Shown: positions 35,719-43,959 of the stretch, in pieces
Position numbering within the stretch: position 1 is the stretch's first letter
Layout of the letters: the number at the start of each line of letters is the position of its first letter
From: Planctomycetota bacterium
Lineage (GTDB): Bacteria; Planctomycetota; UBA8742; UBA2392
Length of the DNA: 64,000 nucleotides
Direction: 5' to 3'
Assembly: GCA_020425605.1 (NCBI GenBank)
Contig: JAGQRH010000008.1
Coordinates: 62,001-126,000, forward strand
Program-made: the position numbers and the translations under genes
Notes under the pieces: generated by a model
The model's input: only the letters and a program-made list of their open reading frames with translations
Database searches by the model: none
What the model was told of the DNA's origin: nothing

Positions 35719-36519
35719 CTACTCACCGGCGTTTGCGGTGCGGCTGCCGCGCTCAATGGTGGTGCTGAGCCAAGTGGGCTCATCCACCGGGCGCGAGCCC
35801 TTGGTGAAGTTGAACGTCGCCTGCGGGCGGCGACCTGAGGGTTCGCGCCACCAATGGTAACGCATGTTGTACCAGTGGCTGCGTGCGCGGTCGTCCTGCA
35901 CGATTTCGCCTTTCAGCTCGTGCTTGCGCTGGTGGCTCTCGTTGAAGTTCTCGGGGATATCCGTGACCAGGCTGCCGGTGCGGTTCTGCGGCAGGTGGGC
36001 GAACCCGAGATCGGTCCAGTCGGCGCCCTGCACGTACGCCGGATAGAAGCGAATCACGCGCCAGACGTCGATCTGCTTGATCATGGGCCCGACGCTCTCA
36101 TAGCCGCGCTCATAGTGCCGGTCGCGCTGAAAACTGGGCAGGCGGTAGACCACTTCGCCGGTGTCGTCACGACCGACTCGCTGAAGCTTGAATGTCTCGA
36201 CGAGCGTTAGCGTCTCGCGGATCTTTCGGCCGTCGAATCGCTCGTACACCACTTCCTGCACGATCTCCTGGACGATTGCGTTGTACGAGAATTCATCCTG
36301 CGCCCGCAGTTCAAAGCCGAGGCTGACCTCGTATCGATCTTCGTCGTATTCGGGTTCGCCGCGCTGCTCAAGGGTCAGCGTGTATTCCGGCAGAATCTCG
36401 GGCTGTACGGGGCTCGACTTGTAGTTGCCGGTGCCGGCGCAACCGGAACTAAGCACACCCCCCGCTGCCATCAGCAGCAGGATCGCTATACTCGCGGCCC
36501 TTCGGAAGATGAGTGACAT
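35719..36519 (-). CDS. Putative lipoprotein of unknown function
   Basis: 266 residues. The N-terminus MSLIFRRAASIAILLLMAAG...LSSGC is a lipoprotein-type signal with Cys27; the residue at -3 is Ser rather than the usual Leu, so processing is probable rather than certain. The mature part is hydrophilic, rich in aromatic and charged residues (YDEDRYEVSLGFELRAQDEF, SHWYNMRYHWWREPSGRRPQ), without a domain I recognise. The ATG has AGGG 6 bases upstream. The start codon shares the CATG at 36517-36520 with the divergent radical SAM gene. Lnt and a LolD-like ATPase are encoded nearby, which suits a lipoprotein. Confidence 0.75.
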   Translation of the reverse strand: MSLIFRRAASIAILLLMAAGGVLSSGCAGTGNYKSSPVQPEILPEYTLTLEQRGEPEYDEDRYEVSLGFELRAQDEFSYNAIVQEIVQEVVYERFDGRKIRETLTLVETFKLQRVGRDDTGEVVYRLPSFQRDRHYERGYESVGPMIKQIDVWRVIRFYPAYVQGADWTDLGFAHLPQNRTGSLVTDIPENFNESHQRKHELKGEIVQDDRARSHWYNMRYHWWREPSGRRPQATFNFTKGSRPVDEPTWLSTTIERGSRTANAGE

Positions 36520-37525
36520 GCAGACCCTGACCGAAATCCGAGAACTGGCCCAGCCGCCATACTACAAACCATTCAGTCGTTTGATGAAACAATGGTTTGG
36601 CGAACCGGCGTATAAACTGACCCTCGATGCGGGCTTCACATGCCCGAATATCGACGGCAGCAAGTCTACCGGCGGCTGTACGTTCTGCGACAACGTCAGC
36701 TTCAGCCCCGCTTTGCGCACCGGCGTGACGCGGGTCTCAGAGCAGCTTGAGCAGGGCAAAGCCTTCTACCACGAGCGATTCAAGGCGACGAAGTTCCTCG
36801 CCTATTTCCAGACGTTCACCAACACCTACGACAAGGTTGAGCGACTCAAGGCCCTCTATGACGAGGCGCTGGATGCGCCGGACATCGTGGGCACGTCCAT
36901 TGGCACCCGGCCGGACTGTATTGACGCTGAGAAGCTGAAGCTGCTGCAGAGCTACGCCGACGGCAGCTCTGAGTTGTGGCAGAAGAAGCTCGCCGAGGGC
37001 CGCACGGAATTCAAACGCCCCTTCGTCGGCATTGAGTATGGCATGCAGACCATGCACGACGTCACGGCCGACTTCGTCAACCGCGCCCACAGCCATGCAG
37101 AAACAGTCGAGGCAATTGCCTTGACCCGTGAGCACGCACCCGACGTCCACTTGTGTCTGCACCTGATGAGCGGCATGCCCTTCGAGACGGACGAGATGAT
37201 CCGGCAGTCCATCGAAGAGTGCGCACGGCTGCGCCCCGACAGCATCAAGTTCCATCACCTCTACGTGTACGAAAACACCGTGATGGCAGGTCAGTACGCG
37301 GCCGGCGAGTTCGAAGTACCCAGCCTCGAGCGGCATGTTCGCCTCGCGGCCGACTGCCTTGAGCACATGCCGCCGGATGTCTGGATTCAGCGGCTGGTCG
37401 GCGAAGTCACCAGCAGCGGCGTCATCGCCCCACAGTGGGGCCGGACAAAGATGCAGATATACCAGGCAATTACCGATGAGCTGAAGCGCCGCGGCACGTA
37501 CCAGAGCGTGAAGTGGCGAGGCTGA
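36518..37525 (+). CDS. Radical SAM protein, YhcC/TIGR01212 family
   Basis: About 335 residues from the ATG at 36518 (MQTLTEIRELAQPPYYK), with GGAAG 9 bases before; the ATG at 36509 is too close to that site. The family cluster motif is present as TCPNIDGSKSTGGCTFCDN, where the three cysteines bind the [4Fe-4S] cluster. GTRPDCI, EYGMQTMHDVTADFVNRAH and HLMSGMPFETDEMI are further family landmarks. The family is widespread and its substrate is not established; distant relatives act on tRNA. A TATACT hexamer at 36487-36492 could be the -10 box. A LolD-like ATPase gene begins 4 bases after the stop. Confidence 0.88.
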   Translation: MQTLTEIRELAQPPYYKPFSRLMKQWFGEPAYKLTLDAGFTCPNIDGSKSTGGCTFCDNVSFSPALRTGVTRVSEQLEQGKAFYHERFKATKFLAYFQTFTNTYDKVERLKALYDEALDAPDIVGTSIGTRPDCIDAEKLKLLQSYADGSSELWQKKLAEGRTEFKRPFVGIEYGMQTMHDVTADFVNRAHSHAETVEAIALTREHAPDVHLCLHLMSGMPFETDEMIRQSIEECARLRPDSIKFHHLYVYENTVMAGQYAAGEFEVPSLERHVRLAADCLEHMPPDVWIQRLVGEVTSSGVIAPQWGRTKMQIYQAITDELKRRGTYQSVKWRG

Positions 37526-37529
37526 GCTC

Positions 37530-38288
37530 ATGAGCGAACCCACCAAAGCAGGACCCAGCACAACTGAAGCGCCGCAGCCCGAGCCGGGCGTGGACGCCAT
37601 CCTTGAGTGCATGAGCCTGTCGCGCGACTTCCAGAGCGGCGAGACGACGCTGCACGTATTGCGCAGCGTTGATTTCAAGCTGTATGAGGGCGAGATTGCC
37701 AGCATCGTAGGCTCAAGCGGCGCCGGCAAGTCGACCCTGCTGCACCTGCTGGGCCTGCTGGATACGCCGACCGAGGGCGACATTCTCTATCGTGGCCGCA
37801 ACATCACCCGCCTGGGGCAGGAGGCTGCCGCGAAGGTGCGCAACCGCGAGTTCGGCTTTGTATTCCAGAGCTTCCACCTGCTACCTGACTTCACGGCGCT
37901 GGAAAACGTGATGATGCCCGCGCGCATCGGCGCGGGTTCCATGCAGTGGATGCGCGAGGCCGACAAAATGGAAGAGCGCGCCGTCGAGTTGCTGACCCGC
38001 GTCGGCCTGGCCGAGCGCCTTACCCACGTACCCAGCCGACTCAGTGGCGGTGAACGCCAGCGCGTTGCACTTGCACGTGCACTCATGAATGAGCCGGCCG
38101 TGGTGTTCTGCGACGAGCCCACCGGCAACCTGGACAGCAAGACGGCCGACGAGATCTTCGTGCTGATTGACCAGTTCAACAAAGAGCTGGGCAAGACCTT
38201 CCTGATCGTCACCCACGACGACCACATCGCCCAGCGCGCGCAGCGCCACCTCCACATGACAGACGGCCGGTTTGTCGAGGCTTCGTAA
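37530..38288 (+). CDS. lolD: ABC transporter ATP-binding protein, LolD/MacB type
   Basis: 252 residues with Walker A VGSSGAGKSTLLHLLGLLD, Q-loop FVFQSFHLLPDFTALENVMM, signature RLSGGERQRVALARAL and Walker B VVFCDEPTGNLD. The LolD/MacB/FtsE subgroup is indicated by GLLDTPTEGDILY and NLDSKTADEIF. LolD energises release of lipoproteins from the inner membrane with LolC/LolE. No permease of that kind is encoded in the window, so MacB-type or other roles remain possible. An N-terminal extension of about 25 residues is rich in Pro, Glu and Thr. The gene follows the radical SAM gene by 4 bases. Confidence 0.82.
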   Translation: MSEPTKAGPSTTEAPQPEPGVDAILECMSLSRDFQSGETTLHVLRSVDFKLYEGEIASIVGSSGAGKSTLLHLLGLLDTPTEGDILYRGRNITRLGQEAAAKVRNREFGFVFQSFHLLPDFTALENVMMPARIGAGSMQWMREADKMEERAVELLTRVGLAERLTHVPSRLSGGERQRVALARALMNEPAVVFCDEPTGNLDSKTADEIFVLIDQFNKELGKTFLIVTHDDHIAQRAQRHLHMTDGRFVEAS

Positions 38289-38333
38289 CATCGGCATCTT
38301 GCCGATAGATACGACATGGCCAGGATGGCCATG

Positions 38334-39443
38334 CTACTCCGTCGCCCAGATCGACTCCCACCACTTGGCGGCCGGCTCAATGGCGAAGAATGCGAACGCT
38401 GCGAACAACAGGCCGAAGGCAACATCCATCAGGTAGTGATACCCGAGGAATACAGTCGCCAGCGGCAGAAGAGTAACGAACGGCAGGTACCCCAACCCGG
38501 TCTTGCGGTGGTACTTCAACGCAACCACCAGTGCCACGGTCGCAATCGCGACGTGGCCGGAAGGGAACGCGTCCCAGCGTATCACCTCGGCGTCGTTCAG
38601 CATGTTCTGCCACCACGGCGCCCCAAACCAGCCCGCCTGCTCCGGCAGCCAGGCCTTGAACCCGCCCTCAAACCGCGGCCCGGTTGCGGGCACACAGATG
38701 TAGCCGACATAGGTGGTCATCAGCGCGCCGGCGAACACGGCCGCGCACAAGCGCACCTTCAGCCAGTCGCGCTTGAGAATCTGCGGCCCTACCGCGATGA
38801 GCGGCGAAACGTAGTAGGACAAGTAACTGAGCAGCATCAGTCCCGTCAGCCACGGCGCCTGGTACTGACGGAACCACTGCGCCGGGTACACGCCCGCGAT
38901 GCTGATATCGGCCTGCTTCATCCAGAGATCCCACCAGGTAGCGGCGCGGTCGTAATTCACAGCCGGGTCAAAATGCGGGTGCCCCTGGATCGCAGGAGCA
39001 CCAGAAACCCCGGCAATGAACGCTCCCAGCAGGTTAAACACGATCGGGATCAGCAGGATCGGGATGAAGACATAAACAAGATTGGCAATCGACAGCCACA
39101 AAGGCGCCTTGATGCCGATGCTCGCGAATCGCCGCTGGTAGTAGATGCCAAATCGTTGGGCGATCACGTACGCACCAAGGATCATGACGAAGCGACTGAG
39201 AAGCGCTGCCTTCGGCATCTCTGCCCAAAGGTAGCTGTCCGAGTGCGAGTAGAAACGTGCCCACGGCGCAACCATGGAGAGCAGAGTCCACAGGATCACG
39301 ACCAGCATGAAGCTGATGATGAACACATCCATCGCCATGAACTGATAGCGCAGGAACGCCAGCGCGGGCGCCTTGCGGGCTGGTGCAGGGGCTGTCTTCT
39401 CAGGTGAGTTGGTCGGGTGGCCGGGGCTCAGCGTGGATTCCAT
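38334..39443 (-). CDS. PAP2 superfamily membrane phosphatase/transferase
   Basis: 369 residues, strongly hydrophobic, with about seven to nine membrane segments. The three PAP2 signature pieces lie in the C-terminal half: PATGPRFEGG, WDAFPSGHVAIATVALVVAL and FLGYHYLMDVAFG, which supply the catalytic histidines and aspartate. The layout and the aromatic-rich loops resemble the inositol-phosphorylceramide-synthase/PAP2-like group. Substrates could be undecaprenyl pyrophosphate, phosphatidic acid or another lipid phosphate; the sequence does not decide. It is convergent with the LolD-like gene (45 bases between stops). The DUF1232 gene lies upstream on the same strand. Confidence 0.85.
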   Translation of the reverse strand: MESTLSPGHPTNSPEKTAPAPARKAPALAFLRYQFMAMDVFIISFMLVVILWTLLSMVAPWARFYSHSDSYLWAEMPKAALLSRFVMILGAYVIAQRFGIYYQRRFASIGIKAPLWLSIANLVYVFIPILLIPIVFNLLGAFIAGVSGAPAIQGHPHFDPAVNYDRAATWWDLWMKQADISIAGVYPAQWFRQYQAPWLTGLMLLSYLSYYVSPLIAVGPQILKRDWLKVRLCAAVFAGALMTTYVGYICVPATGPRFEGGFKAWLPEQAGWFGAPWWQNMLNDAEVIRWDAFPSGHVAIATVALVVALKYHRKTGLGYLPFVTLLPLATVFLGYHYLMDVAFGLLFAAFAFFAIEPAAKWWESIWATE

Positions 39444-39494
39444 TGCTTCGAAATTTGGCTCAAAGCCCGAGAATCAAACAAACCCCGCCGGGCG

Positions 39495-39917
39495 TCAAGG
39501 ATTGGTCGCGTGCTGTTTTATGTCTATGTCGACGACAACCTCCGCCTCGTCCTTCAGCGGACGGCCCTTTTCGATCCACTTGTCGGCCAGCGCCAGGAAT
39601 GGCTTCATCATTGGCCCGAGCACCGTCAGCGCAGACGAAATCACGGCGGCGTCGTCCAGATAGCCTGTAAACGGGATCACGTCGGGGATCACATCGACCG
39701 GCGAAATGAAATAGAGCAGCGCAAGCACCGCAGTGGCCTTGACCCCCAATGGCACCTTCTGGTCGCGTATCATGTAGTAGAGACCGACAGCCTGGCGCCC
39801 GAACGGCACTCTGCCGAGAACCTGCTGCATTTTCTTCCAGAAGGCCGCCTTCGCCCGGTCCACATCCTCGGGGGTGACGTCCTGGCCGAAAATCTTGCTG
39901 TAGTCGCGAACGCTCAA
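39495..39917 (-). CDS. DUF1232 (YkvA-like) protein
   Basis: 140 residues from a TTG with GGAG 6 bases upstream. The DUF1232 core is clear: LALLYFISPVDVIPDVIPFTGYLDDAAVI at about 66-95, including the DxxPD and DD features, with one or two hydrophobic helices. The family is small, membrane-associated and of unknown function. The gene lies 51 bases upstream of the PAP2 gene on the same strand, and they may form a pair. A 14-base palindrome (39993-40006) lies about 76 bases before the start. Confidence 0.85.
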   Translation of the reverse strand: MSVRDYSKIFGQDVTPEDVDRAKAAFWKKMQQVLGRVPFGRQAVGLYYMIRDQKVPLGVKATAVLALLYFISPVDVIPDVIPFTGYLDDAAVISSALTVLGPMMKPFLALADKWIEKGRPLKDEAEVVVDIDIKQHATNP

Positions 39918-40271
39918 GTTGGTCTCCGACCTATCATTGCAGCAGTGCGTTTGGCGATTTCAAACTAAATAGCCATAAGGGTTTTCGCAAATTGCACTGA
40001 AGTGCAGTGCGCGCAATGTCCGATAAAGCCGCCAGCCCGGTGCGGTATGCGCGCCTTCGTTCACAGAAATTTGTTGCAAGTGTTTATCAACAAGGATTGG
40101 CTAGTAGTTGCTAACAGAATGGAGAGCAAGGCCGGTCGAGGTGTGTCTGTAAACTTCTGCTGGCATTGATGTTGTAACGCGCGCTGTGCTGTCACTGTTC
40201 CACGCAGTTGACCGGGAACTACTCGCCGCTACCATCATCAAGCTTTGCTCACGTTGCCGAAGGAGGTGACC
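39918..40271. other. Intergenic region between divergent DUF1232 and accD
   Basis: About 350 bases, AT-richer than the surrounding genes, with no supportable gene or tRNA. It contains a 14-base palindrome TGCACTGAAGTGCA at 39993-40006, flanked by ATTGC and GCAAT. It must carry promoters for both neighbours; I could not place them with confidence. The last bases hold the very strong Shine-Dalgarno AGGAGGTGACC for accD. Confidence 0.6.
39993..40006. promoter_or_regulatory. 14-base palindrome, operator-like
   Basis: TGCACT-GA-AGTGCA is a perfect palindrome with a two-base centre, in the regulatory region between the DUF1232 gene and accD. It fits the pattern TGCNC-N4-GTGCA reported for LexA of Fibrobacter, but neither neighbour is a known SOS gene and the imuA palindrome differs. 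Confidence 0.3.
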
Positions 40272-41162
40272 ATGAGATGGGCACTAACCCGCAAGCGCGG
40301 CGCGCCAGACGGACTTTGGATGAAATGCCCCTCCTGCGAGGGGATGGTCTACCGCAAGGTCGTCGAAGAAGGCTTCCAGGTCTGCCCGGAGTGCGGCTTC
40401 CACATGAGGCTGACCGCCGAGCAGCGGATGGAATATCTGCTCGATTCCGACAGCTTCCAGCCATTGTTCGAAAACCTTGAATCGACCGACCCGCTCGGCT
40501 TCAAGGGCAAGAAGTCATATAAGGAGAAGCTCACCAAGGCCCAGAAGGCCACGGGCCACAAGGAAGGCGCGATCTTCGGCACCGCTGAAATCGGCGGCAA
40601 GGAAGTCGTCTTCGGCTTGATCGACCCCAACTTCATCATGGGCAGCATGGGCAGCGTGGTCGGCGAAAAGATCGCCCGCGGCGCGGAATACGCCCATGAC
40701 CACAAGTTGCCCTTGATTATCGTGTCAGGCTCTGGCGGCGGTGCGCGCATGGAAGAGGGCATCCTGTCCCTTTTCCAGATGGCCAAAACCAGCGCTGCCA
40801 TCAAGCGCCTGCAGGACAAGGGCGGCGTCTACATCGCGGTGCTGACCAACGCCACCATGGGCGGCAGCATGGCAAGCTGGGCGGCACTGGGAGACATCAC
40901 GATCGCCGAGCCACAGGCCCTGCTGGGCTTTGCGGGCCCGCGCGTGATCGCGCAGACCGTGCGCCAGGAGCTGCCGCCGGGCTTCCAGACCAGCGAATTC
41001 CTGATTGACCACGGCTTCCTCGACCAGGTTTGCCACCGCAAGGAGCTGCGCCAGAGGCTGACCAGCCTGCTGCGCTACACCTGTGCAGATATGCCGGCAT
41101 ACAAGAAGCCGGCCGTCAAAGAACGCCAAACTGCCAAAATCAAGGCCGCCGTTAAAGCCTAG
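40272..41162 (+). CDS. accD: Acetyl-CoA carboxylase carboxyltransferase subunit beta
   Basis: 296 residues from the ATG at 40272, set by the near-perfect Shine-Dalgarno AGGAGGTGACC. An N-terminal zinc ribbon (CPSCEGMVYRKVVEEGFQVC, then CGFH) is followed by the carboxyltransferase domain, with the acetyl-CoA-binding SGSGGGARMEEG, TNATMGGSMASWAALGD and GFAGPRVIAQTVRQELPPGFQ. AccD pairs with AccA to carboxylate acetyl-CoA from biotinyl-AccB, the first step of fatty-acid synthesis. accA is not in the window. A strong intrinsic terminator follows 12 bases after the stop, so the gene appears to be transcribed alone. Confidence 0.96.
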   Translation: MRWALTRKRGAPDGLWMKCPSCEGMVYRKVVEEGFQVCPECGFHMRLTAEQRMEYLLDSDSFQPLFENLESTDPLGFKGKKSYKEKLTKAQKATGHKEGAIFGTAEIGGKEVVFGLIDPNFIMGSMGSVVGEKIARGAEYAHDHKLPLIIVSGSGGGARMEEGILSLFQMAKTSAAIKRLQDKGGVYIAVLTNATMGGSMASWAALGDITIAEPQALLGFAGPRVIAQTVRQELPPGFQTSEFLIDHGFLDQVCHRKELRQRLTSLLRYTCADMPAYKKPAVKERQTAKIKAAVKA

Positions 41163-41174
41163 CCAACCCGAACC

Positions 41175-41212
41175 AAAAAGAGACCCCTGCCCACTGGCGG
41201 GGGTCTCTTTTT
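41175..41212 (+). terminator. Intrinsic terminator after accD
   Basis: A 17-base-pair stem with one G-U pair and a CACT loop: AAAAAGAGACCCCTGCC pairs with GGCGGGGGTCTCTTTTT, ending in five T. The A-run on the 5' side means it could also work on the minus strand, although no minus-strand gene ends here. Confidence 0.92.
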
Positions 41213-41315
41213 GACCTGTGTGTCACCTCGGACTAGATTGTCGTCGTACCGGACACCGCTCCGATTCCAGCCGACGCAGCACCGCCTGCCGACGCACCAA
41301 CCAAGGAGGTGTCTC

Positions 41316-41699
41316 GTGCAGAATTCCAAACCGTTGAAGCTGGGCCGCGTCGCAACCACGATCCCCGTCTCGGACATCGACCGCGCAAGGCAGTTCTATG
41401 AGCGCGTCTTCGGGCTCGAGGTGACGTTCCAGAACGGCAACCCGGTCGGGTTCATGATCCTGAAACGCGACGACGCGGAGCTGCATCTCACGCTGGTCAA
41501 AGGCCACACCGGCGCCACCCACAACGTCGCACACATGATGGTCAGCGACGCCGAAGAGGCCCACCGCCGCTGCATCGAGGCCGGAGGTCGCATCATCAAG
41601 AGCATGAAAGACGCCGAATGGGGCCTGCGGACGTTTGTGCTGGCCGACCGGGACGGTAACCGAATCGACATAGGCCAGCCGATCCCAGGTCGGTCCTAG
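41316..41699 (+). CDS. VOC/glyoxalase-fold protein
   Basis: 127 residues from a GTG at 41316, chosen because AGGAGGT lies 5 bases upstream; the open frame reaches back into the accD terminator. A single vicinal-oxygen-chelate domain is visible: GRVATTIPVSDIDRARQFYE, VFGLEVTFQNGNPVGFMIL, HNVAHMMVSDAEEAHRRCIE and DRDGNRIDIGQ. Metal-ligand positions (the HLTL histidine, a histidine in HMMV, the C-terminal acid) are partly kept. Members include glyoxalase I, dioxygenases and resistance proteins; nothing here fixes the reaction. It lies between the accD terminator and the antiporter gene. Confidence 0.82.
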   Translation: MQNSKPLKLGRVATTIPVSDIDRARQFYERVFGLEVTFQNGNPVGFMILKRDDAELHLTLVKGHTGATHNVAHMMVSDAEEAHRRCIEAGGRIIKSMKDAEWGLRTFVLADRDGNRIDIGQPIPGRS

Positions 41700-41770
41700 T
41701 GGACTGGGCTATCGGTCGTCGCCCTGCCCAGCGTCAGTTGAATCAACACCCCCGGGCTTGACGGGGCGGG

Positions 41771-41776
41771 TATAAC
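41771..41776 (+). promoter_or_regulatory. Candidate -10 element TATAAC, leaderless-type spacing
   Basis: TATAAC ends 6 bases before the GTG start at 41783, and no convincing Shine-Dalgarno precedes that GTG. Transcription would begin at or next to the start codon. No -35 element is recognised. Confidence 0.35.
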
Positions 41777-41782
41777 GCCCGC

Positions 41783-43870
41783 GTGGAATTCCTTGCGACC
41801 ACAGACCTCAGCCGCTTCGGCTTCCTTGTAGATATCGGCATTGTGCTGGGCGCGGGGGTCATTGCGTCACTGCTGATGGCCGCGCTGCGGCTGCCCGCTG
41901 TTACAGGCCTGCTGCTCGCCGGTGCTATCTGCGGCCCGTTCGGGCTGATGCTCGTCGAGGACAAGGAAACGATCGATACGCTCGCCGAAGTCGGCGTGGT
42001 GCTGCTGCTGTTCACCATCGGCCTTGAGTTCCCGCTGTCGCGCTTCCTGCGCATCGGCAAGCCGCTGCTGATCGGCGGGACCCTGCAGGTCGGTCTGACG
42101 ACGGCGGCCGCAATCGGCGTCAGTCTGCTCTTCGGCCTCTCGTTCAAGACGGCTGTGCCGCTGGCGTTCGCGATCTCGCTGTCCAGCACGGCCATCGTAC
42201 TGCGCGGCCTCGCCTCTCGCGGCGAAATCGACGCCCCCCACGGGCGTTTCATTGTCGGCACACTGCTGTTTCAGGACCTTTGCGTCATCCCCATGATGCT
42301 CACGCTGCCCGTGCTGGCCGGCGGCGGCACCGCGGTGGATCTCCTGAAAGACACCGGAGTCAGCCTGGGTCTGGCCGCAGCAGCTGTGGTCGTCACCTAT
42401 GTCCTGTCTCGAGCCGTGCTGCCCGTCATTCTCGCCCGCGTAGATCAGACTCGCAGCCGAGAGAGCTTTGTCCTCGCGATCCTTGCCATCTGCATCGGCA
42501 TTGCGCTGGCCACCGGCTATGCGGGGCTGTCGCTGGCTCTGGGTGCGTTCCTGGCCGGCGTCGTGATTGCCGACTCGCCTTTTGCAACCCGGGCGCTCAG
42601 TGAAGTCATGTCGCTGCGCGACCTTCTCACCGGGCTGTTCTTTATCAGCCTTGGCATGCTGTTCGACATCCGTGCGGTGATTGAAAGTCCGCTGCTGGTG
42701 GCCGGCATTTTCGTGATGATCTTCGTCGGCAAGAGCATCCTTGCCACCATCGCTGCCCTGTTCATGCGCTTCCCTGCCCGCGCCGCGGTCATCGCCGGGC
42801 TCGGCCTTTCGCAGGTTGGCGAGTTCGGTTTTGTCATATTGAACACGGCGGCCGACGACCCAATGAGCCTCGTGAACATGTCCGAGGAAGGTCGCTGGCT
42901 CACCGCGGCAGCGATCATGACCATGTTCGTCACGCCGCTGGTCATCCGCTTCAGCCCCCAACTTGCGGCCGGCGCGCGGCTGCTTCGCCCGCTGGAAAAG
43001 CTGCTTGGCGTGCGCCCCATTGACCAGCCCCTGCATCATGAAGAGGAAATCAGCGGCCACATCGTGATCGCCGGCTACGGTGTGAGCGGCAGAATGCTCG
43101 CGAGGGCGCTCAGGACAGTCGGTGCCAGCTACATCGTGCTGGAGATGAATGCAGAGACGGTTCGAGCAGCCCGGCTGGAAAAGGAGCCCGTGTACTATGC
43201 GGACGTCACCAGCGAAGAAGCGCTCGAACACGCCCGAATCCGCCACGCGCGGGCATTCGTGATGACGATCAATGATCCCGGCGCCATCCAGCGGGGCCTC
43301 GACACCGTCAAGCGCGTCACGCCGGACCTGCCGATCATCGTGCGCGCCCGCTACCACGCCGAGGCTGCGCATCTGTCGCAGATGGGTGCCACGGAAGTCG
43401 TCAGCGGCGAGCTGGAAAGCTCGGTCGAAATCATGGCCAGGGTTCTGCGCCTGATGAACATCCCGCGCAACGTGATCGAGCGCGAACTGGCACTTGTGCG
43501 TGAGCGCACACAGGGGACAGTCCGACGAGCAACTGTGCCGCGCAACACTCTGTCGGCACTCGGCGACCTGAAAGTCGAAACCTACTCCCTGCAGCCTGAG
43601 GACTTCGGAACTGGCAAGTCCCTGCTGGAACTGCACTTGCGCTCACGCACGAAGGCGTCGGTGATCGCCATCAGCCGCGACGGCGCGGTAGTCGACAACC
43701 CCCAGCCCGACACACCGCTACGCGACGCTGATGTGCTCTACCTGCTCGGATCGCTTCAGCAGGTGCGCGATGCGATGTGCCTGCTGGGCACGGGCGAGGT
43801 TCCGTCCGATGACCCGGTCGGCGATGCCACCCGAATCTGGAAACGTGACATGGATGGCAAGCCCCGGTAG
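41783..43870 (+). CDS. CPA2 family monovalent cation:proton antiporter with RCK domains
   Basis: 695 residues from a GTG. About twelve membrane segments occupy residues 1-400 with the Na/H-exchanger fold (LLAGAICGPFGLMLVEDKET, LFTIGLEFPLSRFLRIGK, ISLSSTAIVLRGLASRGEID, LLFQDLCVIPMML). A TrkA-N/RCK nucleotide-binding domain begins near residue 425 (HIVIAGYGVSGRMLARALRT ... YADVTSEEALEHARI), and a TrkA-C domain closes the protein. This is the KefB/KefC/YbaL plan: ligand-gated K+ or Na+ exchange for protons. No KefF/G-type partner is adjacent. gcvT follows in the same direction after about 90 bases. Confidence 0.9.
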   Translation: MEFLATTDLSRFGFLVDIGIVLGAGVIASLLMAALRLPAVTGLLLAGAICGPFGLMLVEDKETIDTLAEVGVVLLLFTIGLEFPLSRFLRIGKPLLIGGTLQVGLTTAAAIGVSLLFGLSFKTAVPLAFAISLSSTAIVLRGLASRGEIDAPHGRFIVGTLLFQDLCVIPMMLTLPVLAGGGTAVDLLKDTGVSLGLAAAAVVVTYVLSRAVLPVILARVDQTRSRESFVLAILAICIGIALATGYAGLSLALGAFLAGVVIADSPFATRALSEVMSLRDLLTGLFFISLGMLFDIRAVIESPLLVAGIFVMIFVGKSILATIAALFMRFPARAAVIAGLGLSQVGEFGFVILNTAADDPMSLVNMSEEGRWLTAAAIMTMFVTPLVIRFSPQLAAGARLLRPLEKLLGVRPIDQPLHHEEEISGHIVIAGYGVSGRMLARALRTVGASYIVLEMNAETVRAARLEKEPVYYADVTSEEALEHARIRHARAFVMTINDPGAIQRGLDTVKRVTPDLPIIVRARYHAEAAHLSQMGATEVVSGELESSVEIMARVLRLMNIPRNVIERELALVRERTQGTVRRATVPRNTLSALGDLKVETYSLQPEDFGTGKSLLELHLRSRTKASVIAISRDGAVVDNPQPDTPLRDADVLYLLGSLQQVRDAMCLLGTGEVPSDDPVGDATRIWKRDMDGKPR

Positions 43871-43959
43871 CCGCACCTCCCGAATCCCAAATCGTTGACC
43901 TTGAGGGCATTAAGAGGCAAAAGCGATGCCCCCTCCGGCCGGTAGTAATGGAGCGCACC

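Noticed and set aside
41867..43636. 589-codon open frame on the minus strand
   Set aside because: Antisense to the CPA2 antiporter; highly charged, His/Gln-rich translation without domains.
43871..43959. Glycine riboswitch upstream of gcvT
   Set aside because: Fewer than 90 bases and no tandem aptamer-like fold; no conserved core recognised.
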